From the NCBI GenBank assembly GCA_029007825.1, contig JAQXIO010000018.1, forward strand, positions 1 to 51,045: 51,045 nt of DNA, given 5' to 3'. The notes below the pieces were generated by a model that ran no database searches, was not told the DNA's origin, and saw only the letters and a program-made list of their open reading frames with translations. This DNA is from Bacteroidales bacterium. GTDB taxonomy: Bacteria; Bacteroidota; Bacteroidia; Bacteroidales; JAQXIO01. Positions 17,232 through 26,298 of this stretch are shown piece by piece (position 1 is the stretch's first letter; the number at the start of each line of letters is the position of its first letter). Both the position numbers and the translations under genes were made by a program.

Positions 17232-18740
17232 ATGGCAGAAAATAATAATACCAGAAAAAAACGGACGACGTTAGCGGATGCGGCGATAGCGCCTCTCGGT
17301 CGTATCCAGCCTCAGGCAAGAGAATTGGAAGAAGCTGTTTTAGGTGCGATCATGTTGGAAAAAGACGGTTATTCGATTGTCAGTGATTTGCTGAAACCTG
17401 AAAGCTTTTATGAAAAATCGCATGAGAAAATTTATGCGGCCATCGTAGATCTGGCCTCGGCTCAACGTCCGATCGATATGCTTACGGTAACGGAACAGTT
17501 ACGCAAGCGTGGCGAACTGGATGAAGTGGGAGGCGCGGGTTACATTGCTGAATTGACTGGTAAAGTGGGTTCGGCTGCCCATGTGGAATTTCATGCCCGT
17601 ATTATAGCGCAGAAATACCTGGCGCGTGAACTGATTACTTTTTCGTCGGGAGTGCAAAACAAAGCTTTTGACGAAACGCAGGATGTAGACGAGCTGATGC
17701 AGGAGGCGGAAGGCAAACTGTTTGAGATATCGCAGCGAAATGTAAAAAAAGACGTTACGCAGATTAACCCGATTATCCGGGAGTCTATGGAACTGATTCA
17801 GAAAGCTGCTGCACGTACTTCGGGATTGAGCGGTTTGGAAACCGGCTTTAAAGAGCTCGATAAGATGACTTCCGGTTGGCAGAACTCGGACCTTGTCATT
17901 ATTGCAGCCCGTCCTGCAATGGGAAAGACGGCTTTTGTATTGTCGATGGCTAAGAATATGGCGGTCGATTTTAATATACCGGTTGCTGTTTTCTCTCTTG
18001 AAATGTCGAATGTTCAGTTGGTAAACCGTTTGATTTCGAATGTTTGCGAACTGGATTCGAAAAAGATTAAGAACGGACAGCTTGCCCCGTATGAATGGGA
18101 ACAGCTCGATTTTAAGATTAAAGATTTATACGATGCACCTATTTTTATCGACGATACTCCGAGTCTTTCGGTCTTTGAGTTACGGACAAAAGCCCGCAGA
18201 TTATGCCGTGAGCATGGTGTGAAGTGCATTATAATCGACTACTTGCAGCTAATGAACGCAAGCGGAATGAATTTCGGCAGCCGTGAACAGGAAGTAAGTA
18301 CGATTTCCCGTTCGTTAAAAGGTCTGGCTAAGGAATTGAATATCCCGATCATTGCACTGTCACAGTTGAACCGTGGCGTGGAGGCACGTCAGGGAAATGA
18401 AGGTAAACGTCCGCAGTTATCCGACCTTCGTGAATCGGGGGCGATCGAGCAGGATGCGGATATGGTTTGTTTTATACACAGGCCCGAATATTATAAAATC
18501 ATGGAAGACGCACAGGGTAATTCGCTTGCGGGGGTGGCCGAGATCATTATAGCCAAGCACCGTAACGGCTCTGTCGGCGATGTCCGGTTGCGTTTTAAAG
18601 GTGAATATGCGAAATTTCAGAATCTTGAAGACGATTTCATCCCGAATGAGTTTACTTCGCGGATGGTTACGGCATCCGACGATCTTCCGTCGGCCCCTTC
18701 TTATTCGGCTCCGGTTCCCGATAACGGTATGCCTTTCTGA
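17232..18740 (+). CDS. dnaB: Replicative DNA helicase
   Basis: A 502-residue DnaB. The N-terminal primase-interaction domain (ARELEEAVLGAIMLEKD) is followed by a linker and a RecA-like motor with Walker A ARPAMGKTAF, the LEMS motif, Walker B CIIIDYLQLM and the ALSQLNRGVE segment of motif H3/H4. The length is normal and no intein interrupts the Walker A region, where DnaB inteins often insert. It forms the hexamer that unwinds DNA at the replication fork. It has its own promoter and short leader. Confidence 0.97.
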   Translation: MAENNNTRKKRTTLADAAIAPLGRIQPQARELEEAVLGAIMLEKDGYSIVSDLLKPESFYEKSHEKIYAAIVDLASAQRPIDMLTVTEQLRKRGELDEVGGAGYIAELTGKVGSAAHVEFHARIIAQKYLARELITFSSGVQNKAFDETQDVDELMQEAEGKLFEISQRNVKKDVTQINPIIRESMELIQKAAARTSGLSGLETGFKELDKMTSGWQNSDLVIIAARPAMGKTAFVLSMAKNMAVDFNIPVAVFSLEMSNVQLVNRLISNVCELDSKKIKNGQLAPYEWEQLDFKIKDLYDAPIFIDDTPSLSVFELRTKARRLCREHGVKCIIIDYLQLMNASGMNFGSREQEVSTISRSLKGLAKELNIPIIALSQLNRGVEARQGNEGKRPQLSDLRESGAIEQDADMVCFIHRPEYYKIMEDAQGNSLAGVAEIIIAKHRNGSVGDVRLRFKGEYAKFQNLEDDFIPNEFTSRMVTASDDLPSAPSYSAPVPDNGMPF

Positions 18741-18784
18741 GAAAGTTGTAGTGTATAAATATCTTTATTTTTAGGATTTATTCT

Positions 18785-18792
18785 TACCTTTG
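18785..18792 (+). promoter_or_regulatory. -7 element TACCTTTG for pheT
   Basis: TACCTTTG 38 bp before the ATG at 18831, in the 90-bp gap after dnaB. Confidence 0.5.
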
Positions 18793-18830
18793 CCGAGCAT
18801 TTATTGTATAAGAAATAAACTTGTTAAACC

Positions 18831-21293
18831 ATGAATATATCGTATAACTGGTTAAAAGAATATCTTGATTTCGATCTGTCTCCTCAACAGGTTCTGGAGG
18901 CTCTTACTTCTATCGGTCTCGAAACAGGAAGCGTAGAAGAAGTGCAAACTATAAAAGGTGGTCTGGAAGGGCTGGTTATCGGCAAGGTGCTGACATGTGA
19001 AGAGCATCCGAATTCCGATCATCTCCATATTACGACCGTTGATTTGGGCGGTGACGCTCCCCAACAAATTGTGTGCGGGGCTCCGAACGTAGCGGCAGGA
19101 CAGAAAGTTGTTGTGGCCACGATCGGTACGGTACTCTATTCCGGAGATGAACAGTTTACGATAAAAAAATCAAAAATTCGTGGTGTCGAGTCGAATGGAA
19201 TGATTTGTGCCGAAGATGAAATAGGAATCGGTACCGATCATGCAGGAATTATCGTACTTCCAGAAGATGCTACGGTCGGTATGCCTGCAAAGGAATATTA
19301 CAATATCAAAAGCGATTATATACTGGAAGTGGACATCACACCGAACCGTGTGGATGCAACTTCTCATTACGGGGTAGCACGCGATTTATTTGCCTATCTC
19401 CGTCAGAACGCTTTACCCGGAATATTGAAGAGGGCTTCTGTCGATGGCTTTTCAACGGAAAAAGACGTTAAAGGAGTAGAGGTCGAGGTTTTGAATAGTG
19501 AAGCTTGTCCCAGATATAGCGGATTGACGATCTGCGGGGTTACGGTAAAGGAAAGTCCGGCTTGGCTGCAGGAAAAATTGCAATTGATAGGGCTTCGTCC
19601 CATCAATAATGTGGTGGATGTTACAAATTATATCCTTCATGAGACAGGACAGCCTTTGCATGCTTTTGACCGGAGTAAAATTATCGGTGATAAGGTGGTT
19701 GTAAAAACAATGTCCGAAGGTACGAAGTTCGTTACACTTGACGGAGTAGAACGTACGTTGAGTGAGCGAGACCTTATGATTTGTAATACGGAAACAGCCA
19801 TGTGTATAGCTGGTGTTTTCGGCGGACTCGATTCGGGTGTTACGGAAGCAACAACCGACGTTTTTCTTGAATCGGCTTATTTCCATCCTACATGGATACG
19901 AAAAACAGCACGTCGTCACGGATTGAATACGGATGCTTCTTTCCGTTTTGAACGAGGATGCGATCCGAATAATACTATTTATGTGCTGAAACGTGCCGCT
20001 CTTCTTATCAAAGAGGTTGCAGGCGGCGTTATCTCGGGTGAGATTCAGGATTTTTATCCTGTTCCTATCAATCCGGCAGAAGTGCTTCTTTCGTACGATA
20101 AGGTAAATAAACTGATCGGAAAAGAGATTCCCAAACAAACGGTGAAATCGATCCTGAACAGTCTGGAAATTGAAATCGTATCGGAAACGGAAGATGAACT
20201 TCGATTGAAAATCCCGACATACCGCGTCGATGTAACCCGCGATGTAGATGTTATAGAAGATATTCTCCGTATTTACGGATATAATAATGTGGAGATTGGC
20301 GATTGCCTGAAATCGACTCTATCATATAAGAGCGATACAGACCGTAATATCGAGCTTCGTGTTCTTATTTCCGAACAGCTTACAGGTTGTGGATTTAATG
20401 AAATCATGAACAACTCGCTTACGAGCTCATCTTATTATGAAGGCCTTTATTCCTATCCTGAGGCTAAATTGGTTTTTTTAAAGAATCCGTTGAGTTCCGA
20501 CTTGAATGTGATGCGACAGACCCTGTTGTTCGGTGGTTTGCAAAGCATAGCCTATAACCGCAACCGGAAAAACGGAGACCTTGCTTTTTATGAGTTTGGA
20601 AATTGTTATCAGTTCGATGCCGATAAGCATACGGATGAAACAGCCCTTTCCGGCTATAGTGAAGAGTTTCGTTTAGGATTATGGCTTTGTGGTAATCGCG
20701 TAAGCAACAGTTGGGCCCATGCCGATGAAAAGAGTACTGTTTTTGAATTGAAAGCATACGTTCTGAATATATTGAAACGGCTGGGAGTTCAGACCGATAA
20801 GCTGATAATGGGCAACGTTGATAGCGATCTTTATAACGAAGCGTTGTCTATACATACGATGTCGGGACGTTGTCTGGGTACTTTCGGTATTGTGCGGAAA
20901 AAAATCCTGAAGCGATTCGATATCGATACAGAAGTTTATTATGCCGAATTAAACTGGGATATGCTTATGAAAGAGATTCGTAAGCATAAGGTTCTCTTTA
21001 CTGAAATATCGAAATTCCCGTCTGTAAAAAGAGACCTTGCATTGCTGGTTGATTCGACAGTCACATTCGACGATATAGCTAAGCTTGTAAGGGATAGTGA
21101 GAAAAAATTGCTCCGGGATGTACAGCTTTTTGATGTTTATGAAGGCAAGAACCTGCCTGCCGGTAAAAAATCTTACGGGGTAAGTTTCTGGTTGCAGGAC
21201 GATGAAAAAACTTTGAAAGATAAGCAGATCGATGCCATTATGACGAAGTTGCAGAAGATTCTGGAACAGAAGTTGGGGGCACAGTTAAGATAA
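18831..21293 (+). CDS. pheT: Phenylalanine-tRNA ligase beta subunit
   Basis: An 820-residue PheT of full bacterial length. In order: the N-terminal helix NISYNWLKEYLDFDL, a tRNA-binding OB fold (~40-150, VCGAPNVAAGQKVVVA), B3/B4 editing domain (LRPINNVVDVTNYILHETGQPLHAF split over ~250-275), B5 domain, catalytic-like core and the C-terminal FDX-ACB anticodon-binding domain (FTEISKFPSVKRDLALLVD). With PheS (not in the window) it charges tRNA-Phe. It is followed 28 bp later by yebC, so the two are likely co-transcribed. Confidence 0.97.
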   Translation: MNISYNWLKEYLDFDLSPQQVLEALTSIGLETGSVEEVQTIKGGLEGLVIGKVLTCEEHPNSDHLHITTVDLGGDAPQQIVCGAPNVAAGQKVVVATIGTVLYSGDEQFTIKKSKIRGVESNGMICAEDEIGIGTDHAGIIVLPEDATVGMPAKEYYNIKSDYILEVDITPNRVDATSHYGVARDLFAYLRQNALPGILKRASVDGFSTEKDVKGVEVEVLNSEACPRYSGLTICGVTVKESPAWLQEKLQLIGLRPINNVVDVTNYILHETGQPLHAFDRSKIIGDKVVVKTMSEGTKFVTLDGVERTLSERDLMICNTETAMCIAGVFGGLDSGVTEATTDVFLESAYFHPTWIRKTARRHGLNTDASFRFERGCDPNNTIYVLKRAALLIKEVAGGVISGEIQDFYPVPINPAEVLLSYDKVNKLIGKEIPKQTVKSILNSLEIEIVSETEDELRLKIPTYRVDVTRDVDVIEDILRIYGYNNVEIGDCLKSTLSYKSDTDRNIELRVLISEQLTGCGFNEIMNNSLTSSSYYEGLYSYPEAKLVFLKNPLSSDLNVMRQTLLFGGLQSIAYNRNRKNGDLAFYEFGNCYQFDADKHTDETALSGYSEEFRLGLWLCGNRVSNSWAHADEKSTVFELKAYVLNILKRLGVQTDKLIMGNVDSDLYNEALSIHTMSGRCLGTFGIVRKKILKRFDIDTEVYYAELNWDMLMKEIRKHKVLFTEISKFPSVKRDLALLVDSTVTFDDIAKLVRDSEKKLLRDVQLFDVYEGKNLPAGKKSYGVSFWLQDDEKTLKDKQIDAIMTKLQKILEQKLGAQLR

Positions 21294-21321
21294 GGCTTTA
21301 AAGATAAATAGAATAACATAT

Positions 21322-22056
21322 ATGGGAAGAGCATTTGAATATCGCAAAGCGAGAAAAATGAAACGCTGGGGAAATATGGCCCGCGTGTTTACAAAATTAG
21401 GAAAGGAAATTACTATAGCAGCAAAAGCGGGAGGCCCTGATCCCGATACGAATCCGCGTTTGCGTGTCTTGATACAACAGTCGAAAAAGGAAAATATGCC
21501 TAAAGAGAATGTTGAGCGCGCAATCAAGAAAGCAACTTCGAAAGAAGAATCGGATTACAAAGAAATGGTTTATGAGGGTTATGGCCCTTATGGTATTGCG
21601 ATCGTAGTCGAAACGGCTACGGACAATACAACCCGAACGGTTGCGAATGTACGGAGTTATTTCAATAAGTTCGGTGGTTCTTTGGGAACAAGCGGTAGCC
21701 TTGAATTCCTATTTGACCGGAAGAGTGTATTCCATATTGCGAAAAAAGAGGGTATTTCGTTAGAAGACCTGGAATTGGAATTAATTGATTTTGGTGTGGA
21801 TGAACTGGTAGAGGATGAAAATGAATTGGTTCTTTATGGTGATTTCTCCTCTTATTCTGCTATTCAGAAATATCTGGAAGAGAATGGATTTGAGATTTAT
21901 AGTGCTGAATTTGAACGTATTCCGAATGATGTAAAAGAGGTTACGGAAGAGCAGCGCGTTCAGTTGGAGAAACTGTTGGAGAAGTTTGAAGACGATGAAG
22001 ATGTTCAGAATGTCTTCCATAACATGAAGGAGGAGGATAGCGACGAAGAAGCATAA
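21322..22056 (+). CDS. yebC: YebC/PmpR family DNA-binding protein (TACO1-like)
   Basis: A 244-residue protein of the usual three-domain YebC layout: N-terminal helical domain beginning MGRAFEYRKARKMKRWGNMA, the KAGGPDPDTNPRLR segment, VYEGYGPYGIAIVVE, and a C-terminal acidic tail (EEDSDEEA). The family was described as transcriptional regulators and, more recently, as factors that help ribosomes through difficult sequences. It lies in the shadow of pheT and ends before two terminators. Confidence 0.93.
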   Translation: MGRAFEYRKARKMKRWGNMARVFTKLGKEITIAAKAGGPDPDTNPRLRVLIQQSKKENMPKENVERAIKKATSKEESDYKEMVYEGYGPYGIAIVVETATDNTTRTVANVRSYFNKFGGSLGTSGSLEFLFDRKSVFHIAKKEGISLEDLELELIDFGVDELVEDENELVLYGDFSSYSAIQKYLEENGFEIYSAEFERIPNDVKEVTEEQRVQLEKLLEKFEDDEDVQNVFHNMKEEDSDEEA

Positions 22057-22094
22057 TTTAATTTCCGGAAAACCGGAAAAGATCCAAGTATAAA

Positions 22095-22128
22095 AAAAGA
22101 GGGCACTGTAAAATGCTCTCTTTTTGTT
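22095..22128 (+). terminator. Terminator after yebC
   Basis: Stem AAAGAGGGCA / TGCTCTCTTT with an 8-base loop and a T tract; one G-T pair. Confidence 0.75.
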
Positions 22129-22140
22129 TATAAAATTGAT

Positions 22141-22176
22141 AACCGGTTACGTATTTATTCCGTAACCGGTTTTTTT
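22141..22176. terminator. Second terminator between convergent genes
   Basis: Perfect 11-bp stem AACCGGTTACG / CGTAACCGGTT, 9-base loop, followed by TTTTT. Positioned before the stop of the minus-strand TIM-barrel gene. Confidence 0.85.
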
Positions 22177-22192
22177 CTATGCAAAATTTACA

Positions 22193-23176
22193 TTACCAGG
22201 GTACGCGTTTGTTGGGATCTTTTTCTTTGGTCGGATAAAGTTCTCCGCTACCGCCCCGGTTCCAACTTGTAAGCACGGCTTTTACTTTTCCCAATTGTGC
22301 CTCTACAAGGTTGTATTCATTCTGTCCGGAGTGTTGTTCTACGCTGTAATATCCATTATATCCGGCATCGCGGAGTACGGAAAGGCGTTGCGGAAGATTC
22401 GGATCTTCACAGCAGTCCCATGGAATATGCGTATGAGCCACATATTTGGCTGCGGCCTTTTCAGCTGCCAGATTTTCTTCCGGCGTGCCGCGCCAACCGC
22501 CAAAATGCATACATATACCAAAACCCGGATGATCGACCGCTTTAATCAGCTTTTCCGTGTGTTTCCAATGTCCCTCCGGACCCCAGTGATTTTCGGCTCC
22601 CACTTTAAATCCGTTGTCATAAGCAAACTGGGCAAGCTCTTTATAGCGTTTTACGATAAAGTCGAACTCCTGATCGGTCCATCCGTTCTCTTCTTTCCGG
22701 CCGTTAAGCATATAAGGGCCAGCATCGAAGCGTACAAAGCCTGCACCGAGACGTTTTGCGATTTGCATATAACGGTCTTGTGTAGCACGGAGCTTTTTCG
22801 GATCGTCGTCTCCGGCATGCATGATGTGAGCACCGTCAACGGCAATATTAGGAACGACTAACTGCCGGTCTTCGAGAGCTGAGTATACCTTATCGATAAA
22901 ATCGTCGTCGGTACTGGTGAACATACCGCTCCATATATCTGCAGCCTCCAGACCATAACGATATTTACATGTCTCGCAATAGTGGAAAATATCCATCATT
23001 CCTGCATTTACGAGGCCATGGAACGAATAGGAGAGTGTAGAGACGCGCATAGGTTGGAAAGCGTCTTTATTTACTGTCGTTGCTGTTGTGGCGGCAGCTA
23101 TTTTTGCTGCGGGCGTGGCAGCTATGGCAGCTATTCCCAGTGCCGAGTTACGAAGAAAATTACGTCTTGTTGTCAT
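22193..23176 (-). CDS. Tat-exported TIM-barrel sugar phosphate isomerase/epimerase-like protein
   Basis: A 327-residue protein. The N terminus TRRNFLRNSALGIAAIAATPA is a twin-arginine signal, so it is folded before export. The body is a xylose-isomerase-like TIM barrel: KVGAENHWGPEGHW (metal Glu and His), GICMHFGGWRG, HTHIPWDCCED and YYSVEQH at the end. I start at ATG 23176, which puts the RR motif at the N terminus; an upstream ATG would spoil it. It starts 26 bp after the Tat-exported Gfo/Idh/MocA gene; such pairs are common in Bacteroidota and act on glycosides through keto-sugar chemistry in characterised cases. Substrate unknown. Confidence 0.88.
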   Translation of the reverse strand: MTTRRNFLRNSALGIAAIAATPAAKIAAATTATTVNKDAFQPMRVSTLSYSFHGLVNAGMMDIFHYCETCKYRYGLEAADIWSGMFTSTDDDFIDKVYSALEDRQLVVPNIAVDGAHIMHAGDDDPKKLRATQDRYMQIAKRLGAGFVRFDAGPYMLNGRKEENGWTDQEFDFIVKRYKELAQFAYDNGFKVGAENHWGPEGHWKHTEKLIKAVDHPGFGICMHFGGWRGTPEENLAAEKAAAKYVAHTHIPWDCCEDPNLPQRLSVLRDAGYNGYYSVEQHSGQNEYNLVEAQLGKVKAVLTSWNRGGSGELYPTKEKDPNKRVPW

Positions 23177-23202
23177 ATGATAGTAGGTGTGTAGGTTATT
23201 AA

Positions 23203-24750
23203 TTACATTTCCCATCCTTTACGGACTTTTCTGGTAAGAAGTTTGTTGGCTTCTGTATCGTTGGTGATGGTACGCGTTTTGGGATCGTATTCCAGCTTTT
23301 TACCATTGCTCATCAATGAAACGGAACCAAGATTGAAAGTTTCGTTCACTTCTTTGGCAAACTCGAAAGAACCCGGGCTTTTGCCTTTTCCTTTGCATCC
23401 GTCTACCCATGCCTGCAGCCAGCGTTCGGTGCCGTCAGGTAATGCGCTGCGGGGATGTTCGGGCATAGGATAACCTTTTATATCGGCGTATGCTTTGGCA
23501 CGATCGCCTACGATAACAGGATTGTCGCGCAGGAATCCCGATACGATAGCGCCTTTGTCTCCGACAAACATCATGCCTTCTATAGGAAGGTCGTCGCCTT
23601 CGTATCCTTCCGGAGCCTGAGGCTTCATACCGCCGTCATGCCATTGAAGGATAATTTTGCCTGAGCCGTCTTTGTAAGGAACTTCAAAACGGTAAGCAGC
23701 TGCCATCGGATAAGAATAATCGTTGACAAGAGTATAAGGTACGTTATTTTTTAGTCCGATAACACGTGAGAAACGTGTACTGGCCGAAGTTGCCGAACCG
23801 AGCTTTAAAGCGTCGAATACAGACCAGAGGCTGTAATATCCCATATCGGCAATCGCTCCGGCTCCGAATTCATACCAACCGCGGAATCTTGCATGGGTAT
23901 ATTCGGGATTGTATGGACGCATCTCTGCCGGGCCTAACCAGAGGTCCCAGTTGAATCCGTCCGGAATGGGAGGGGTATCTGTCGGTATGGTCGGATATTG
24001 AGGCCATACGGGACGGTTTGTCCAGTTGTGGATCTCTTTCAGTTTTCCGATTGCTCCGGCATCGATCCATTTCTTTATTTGTTCCATGTTACCGTCGCCG
24101 AAAGCATTGTATGCCATCATATGCGTAGATACGTTCGAAGCCTGTGCTGCATCTACCACTTTCATAGCTTCTGTCATTTTGTTGCCGAGAGGTTTGTGCA
24201 TAATTACATGCTTGCCTCTTTTTATGCAGTCTAATGCCTGGTAAGAGTGCAGGTGGTCGGGTGACATAATTTTTACTGCATCGACGTCTTTCATCGTGTC
24301 CAGAAGCTGCCGGTAATCTTCTACCGCTACAACGGAACCTTTATAACCGGGGCGGTTCTTGCGGTAATAGATTTCTACCACTTCTTTCATTACGTTTCTG
24401 CCGCCGGGAATACCCTTAATTCCCGCTTTCCAGTTTGGTTCTCCGATGAGCTCGCGTAATCCGTCACGTAATCCGGTTTCGCTCCAGTGAATATAGTCGT
24501 AACTTTCTCGGTTAGGATCAGCTACTCCGACAATTTCGATGTGGGGACATTTAAGCAATGCCCTTACTTCGTCGAGGCCTTGAGTTCCGCAACCGATGTG
24601 TACCAAACGGATTTTATCGCTGGGTGCGACTTTTCCTTTTTTGGCTGCTGCAAAAACATGATTGGGAATAATGGTAAAAGCTCCGATTGCCGCTCCGGTC
24701 GAAAGGAAAGTACGGCGGTTCATTTTCAAGGATTGTTTTTTGTTTTCCAT
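23203..24750 (-). CDS. Tat-exported Gfo/Idh/MocA family oxidoreductase
   Basis: A 515-residue protein with twin-arginine signal NRRTFLSTGAAIGAFTIIP. The Rossmann fold follows (IRLVHIGCGTQG, GxGxxG-type), then the C-terminal alpha-beta domain with WTNRPVWPQYP and WDLWLGPAEMRPYNP, a signature of the large, exported Bacteroidota subgroup. In place of the usual EKP, the conserved segment reads MHKPLG, keeping the catalytic Lys. It is first in a two-gene unit with the TIM-barrel protein. The NAD(P)-dependent enzyme presumably oxidises a sugar or glycoside, with cofactor bound before export; the substrate is not identifiable. Confidence 0.88.
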   Translation of the reverse strand: MENKKQSLKMNRRTFLSTGAAIGAFTIIPNHVFAAAKKGKVAPSDKIRLVHIGCGTQGLDEVRALLKCPHIEIVGVADPNRESYDYIHWSETGLRDGLRELIGEPNWKAGIKGIPGGRNVMKEVVEIYYRKNRPGYKGSVVAVEDYRQLLDTMKDVDAVKIMSPDHLHSYQALDCIKRGKHVIMHKPLGNKMTEAMKVVDAAQASNVSTHMMAYNAFGDGNMEQIKKWIDAGAIGKLKEIHNWTNRPVWPQYPTIPTDTPPIPDGFNWDLWLGPAEMRPYNPEYTHARFRGWYEFGAGAIADMGYYSLWSVFDALKLGSATSASTRFSRVIGLKNNVPYTLVNDYSYPMAAAYRFEVPYKDGSGKIILQWHDGGMKPQAPEGYEGDDLPIEGMMFVGDKGAIVSGFLRDNPVIVGDRAKAYADIKGYPMPEHPRSALPDGTERWLQAWVDGCKGKGKSPGSFEFAKEVNETFNLGSVSLMSNGKKLEYDPKTRTITNDTEANKLLTRKVRKGWEM

Positions 24751-25072
24751 TGCATTTATAGGTTAGGCATTTTATAGTTTGATTAAAATAAAAACGATAC
24801 GTATTTCGGTCAAGCCATTTCGTAAATAAAGAAACATATTTATTTTGAAGTAACCATATTATTTAATATTTTTTTATACAATCATTTGAGAAAATAGATG
24901 GATATCTTGTGCACATTTACTTTTTTTGTCCGGATGTTTTTTGATTTACTAAAAAGGGGAATAAAAGAGCTATATGTGCCTGAAACATTACAGTTGTTCT
25001 TTTGTTAAAAATAATGGAAGGGTATTTGTCCTCTCTGGTTATAATTATAATCTGTAAAAAAATGAATTAGTT
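24751..25072. other. Divergent intergenic region, no clear signals
   Basis: 322 bp, AT-rich, between divergent Gfo/Idh/MocA and nitroreductase genes. I found no full TAnnTTTG element for either gene and no structure. Confidence 0.5.
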
Positions 25073-25825
25073 ATGAAGACAGTAAAAGAATCGTTACTGA
25101 ATCGCCGTTCTATCCGTCGTTACGAACGTCGCGCTCTCGATCCGGAACAGATGTTATTTATTTATGATGCAATACGGAATACACCGACAAGTTATAACGG
25201 TCAGCAATTTTCTGTAATCGCATTGACCGATCCCGAGCGGAAAGCAGAGCTCTCGGAAATTGTTCAGCAGAAACAGGTGAAGACATGTGCTCTTTTTCTC
25301 ATTTTTTGTGTGGATTTTCATAAGCTCCATTTAGCTGCTGAATTAATAGGAGAGGAACAACCGTGTTTTCAGGATACGATAGATGGTTATACGGTGGGTG
25401 TCATCGATGCTTCGCTCGCTATGGGAAATGCCCTGATTGCTGCCGAATCAATGGGATTGGGAACTTGCTGTATCGGATATACCAGAACTTCGGCACCTGA
25501 AGCTATCGCTGAATTCCTGGCATTACCGAAGGGGGTTGCGGTGGTTTGCGGATTGGCAATAGGCTATCCGAATGAAATGCCCGACATGAAGCCTAAGCTT
25601 CCGCGTGATTTGGTTATTTTCGGTGATCGTTACAGGCATGATATAGAGGTAATGAAAGAAGAACTGAAGGCTTATGACGAGGAGGTAAGGCAATATAACC
25701 GTCACCGGAGCGGAGGAACAACCGACAATGATTGGATCAGACATATTCTCGAGTATCACTATATAGCGAGCAAATATAAGCTGGAAGAGTATTTGAAAGA
25801 TCAGGATATCAAGATAAAAAGATAG
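25073..25825 (+). CDS. Nitroreductase-family FMN oxidoreductase (NfsA-like)
   Basis: A 250-residue enzyme with the family start LLNRRSIRRYERRALD (FMN-phosphate-binding Arg residues), PTSYNGQQF, and the central AESMGLGTCCIGYTR segment. The C-terminal RHDIEVMKEELKAYDEE helix resembles NfsA/frp-type enzymes, which reduce nitro compounds, quinones or flavins with NADPH. It is a single gene ending before a hairpin. Physiological substrate unknown. Confidence 0.88.
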   Translation: MKTVKESLLNRRSIRRYERRALDPEQMLFIYDAIRNTPTSYNGQQFSVIALTDPERKAELSEIVQQKQVKTCALFLIFCVDFHKLHLAAELIGEEQPCFQDTIDGYTVGVIDASLAMGNALIAAESMGLGTCCIGYTRTSAPEAIAEFLALPKGVAVVCGLAIGYPNEMPDMKPKLPRDLVIFGDRYRHDIEVMKEELKAYDEEVRQYNRHRSGGTTDNDWIRHILEYHYIASKYKLEEYLKDQDIKIKR

Positions 25826-25991
25826 GACTTGAGCTCGGAAATTACGAAGAATAATCCTTCCGGATACGTATGTGAAAGACAACCGGTAAGTCTTTTTGAT
25901 TTAAATTATTCCGTTAATGCAGAGAATGGAACCATAAGGAAAGAAATGCAGATTTAGCAGGCGTTTATTTATCTGTTTATGTTATAAAGTT

Positions 25992-26030
25992 AGCCGCCAC
26001 TCTTGGTTGAGAAACACAAGAGCAGCGGCT
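25992..26030 (+). terminator. Hairpin after nitroreductase gene
   Basis: Arms AGCCGC-CA-CTCTTG and CAAGAG-CA-GCGGCT pair over 6 + 6 bp with a 2-nt mismatch and 11-base loop; followed by a modest T-rich tail. 170 bp after the gene, so termination is only likely. Confidence 0.45.
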
Positions 26031-26091
26031 TTCGTGTTTACATGGCATCTATTTTAGATAGTAATGTTGGACAGGTTGTTCATTCTTCGTT

Positions 26092-26178
26092 TATCTCTGC
26101 CCAAAATGAGCGAAAATAAACTACGCCTCGGCATAATCAAATAAACTTGTTTCTGCACTCAGCTTGCACTATCTTTGT
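26092..26178 (+). repeat. Promoter-bearing repeat, copy A
   Basis: Starts TATCTCTGC, continues with GAGCGAAAATAAACT and CTCGGCATAATCAAATAAAC, and ends in GCACTATCTTTG. Over 26099-26178 about 67 of 80 bases match copy B (37600-37521, minus strand) without gaps. TATCTTTG at 26170-26177 is a full -7 element and CTTG at 26146-26149 sits 20 bp upstream, so the repeat is itself a promoter, here driving the sialate esterase. Confidence 0.8.
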
Positions 26179-26189
26179 GATAAAATAAC

Positions 26190-26225
26190 TACATTCGTGT
26201 TCTGTAAAAGCAGGCCACGAATGTA
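26190..26225 (+). promoter_or_regulatory. Leader hairpin upstream of sialate esterase
   Basis: Perfect 10-bp stem TACATTCGTG / CACGAATGTA with a 16-base loop, starting within about 10 nt of the predicted transcription start. Not followed by a T tract, so not a simple terminator; possibly stabilises or regulates the leader of about 115 nt. Confidence 0.5.
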
Positions 26226-26298
26226 TCCTGTTTCTATATAACGGTGATTGTTAGCTTTTTATTGTATCATTTCATCATTTATAATATAACAGCAAACC

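Larger units (their letters stand above)
25826..26298. other. Intergenic region with terminator, repeat promoter and leader hairpin
   Basis: 473 bp. It contains the hairpin at 25992-26030, a promoter-bearing repeat at 26092-26178 and a perfect leader stem at 26190-26225, all listed separately. No coding frame. Confidence 0.65.

Noticed and set aside
19452..20138. Minus-strand open frame of 228 codons
   Set aside because: Antisense to pheT, whose frame is intact; no motif of its own.
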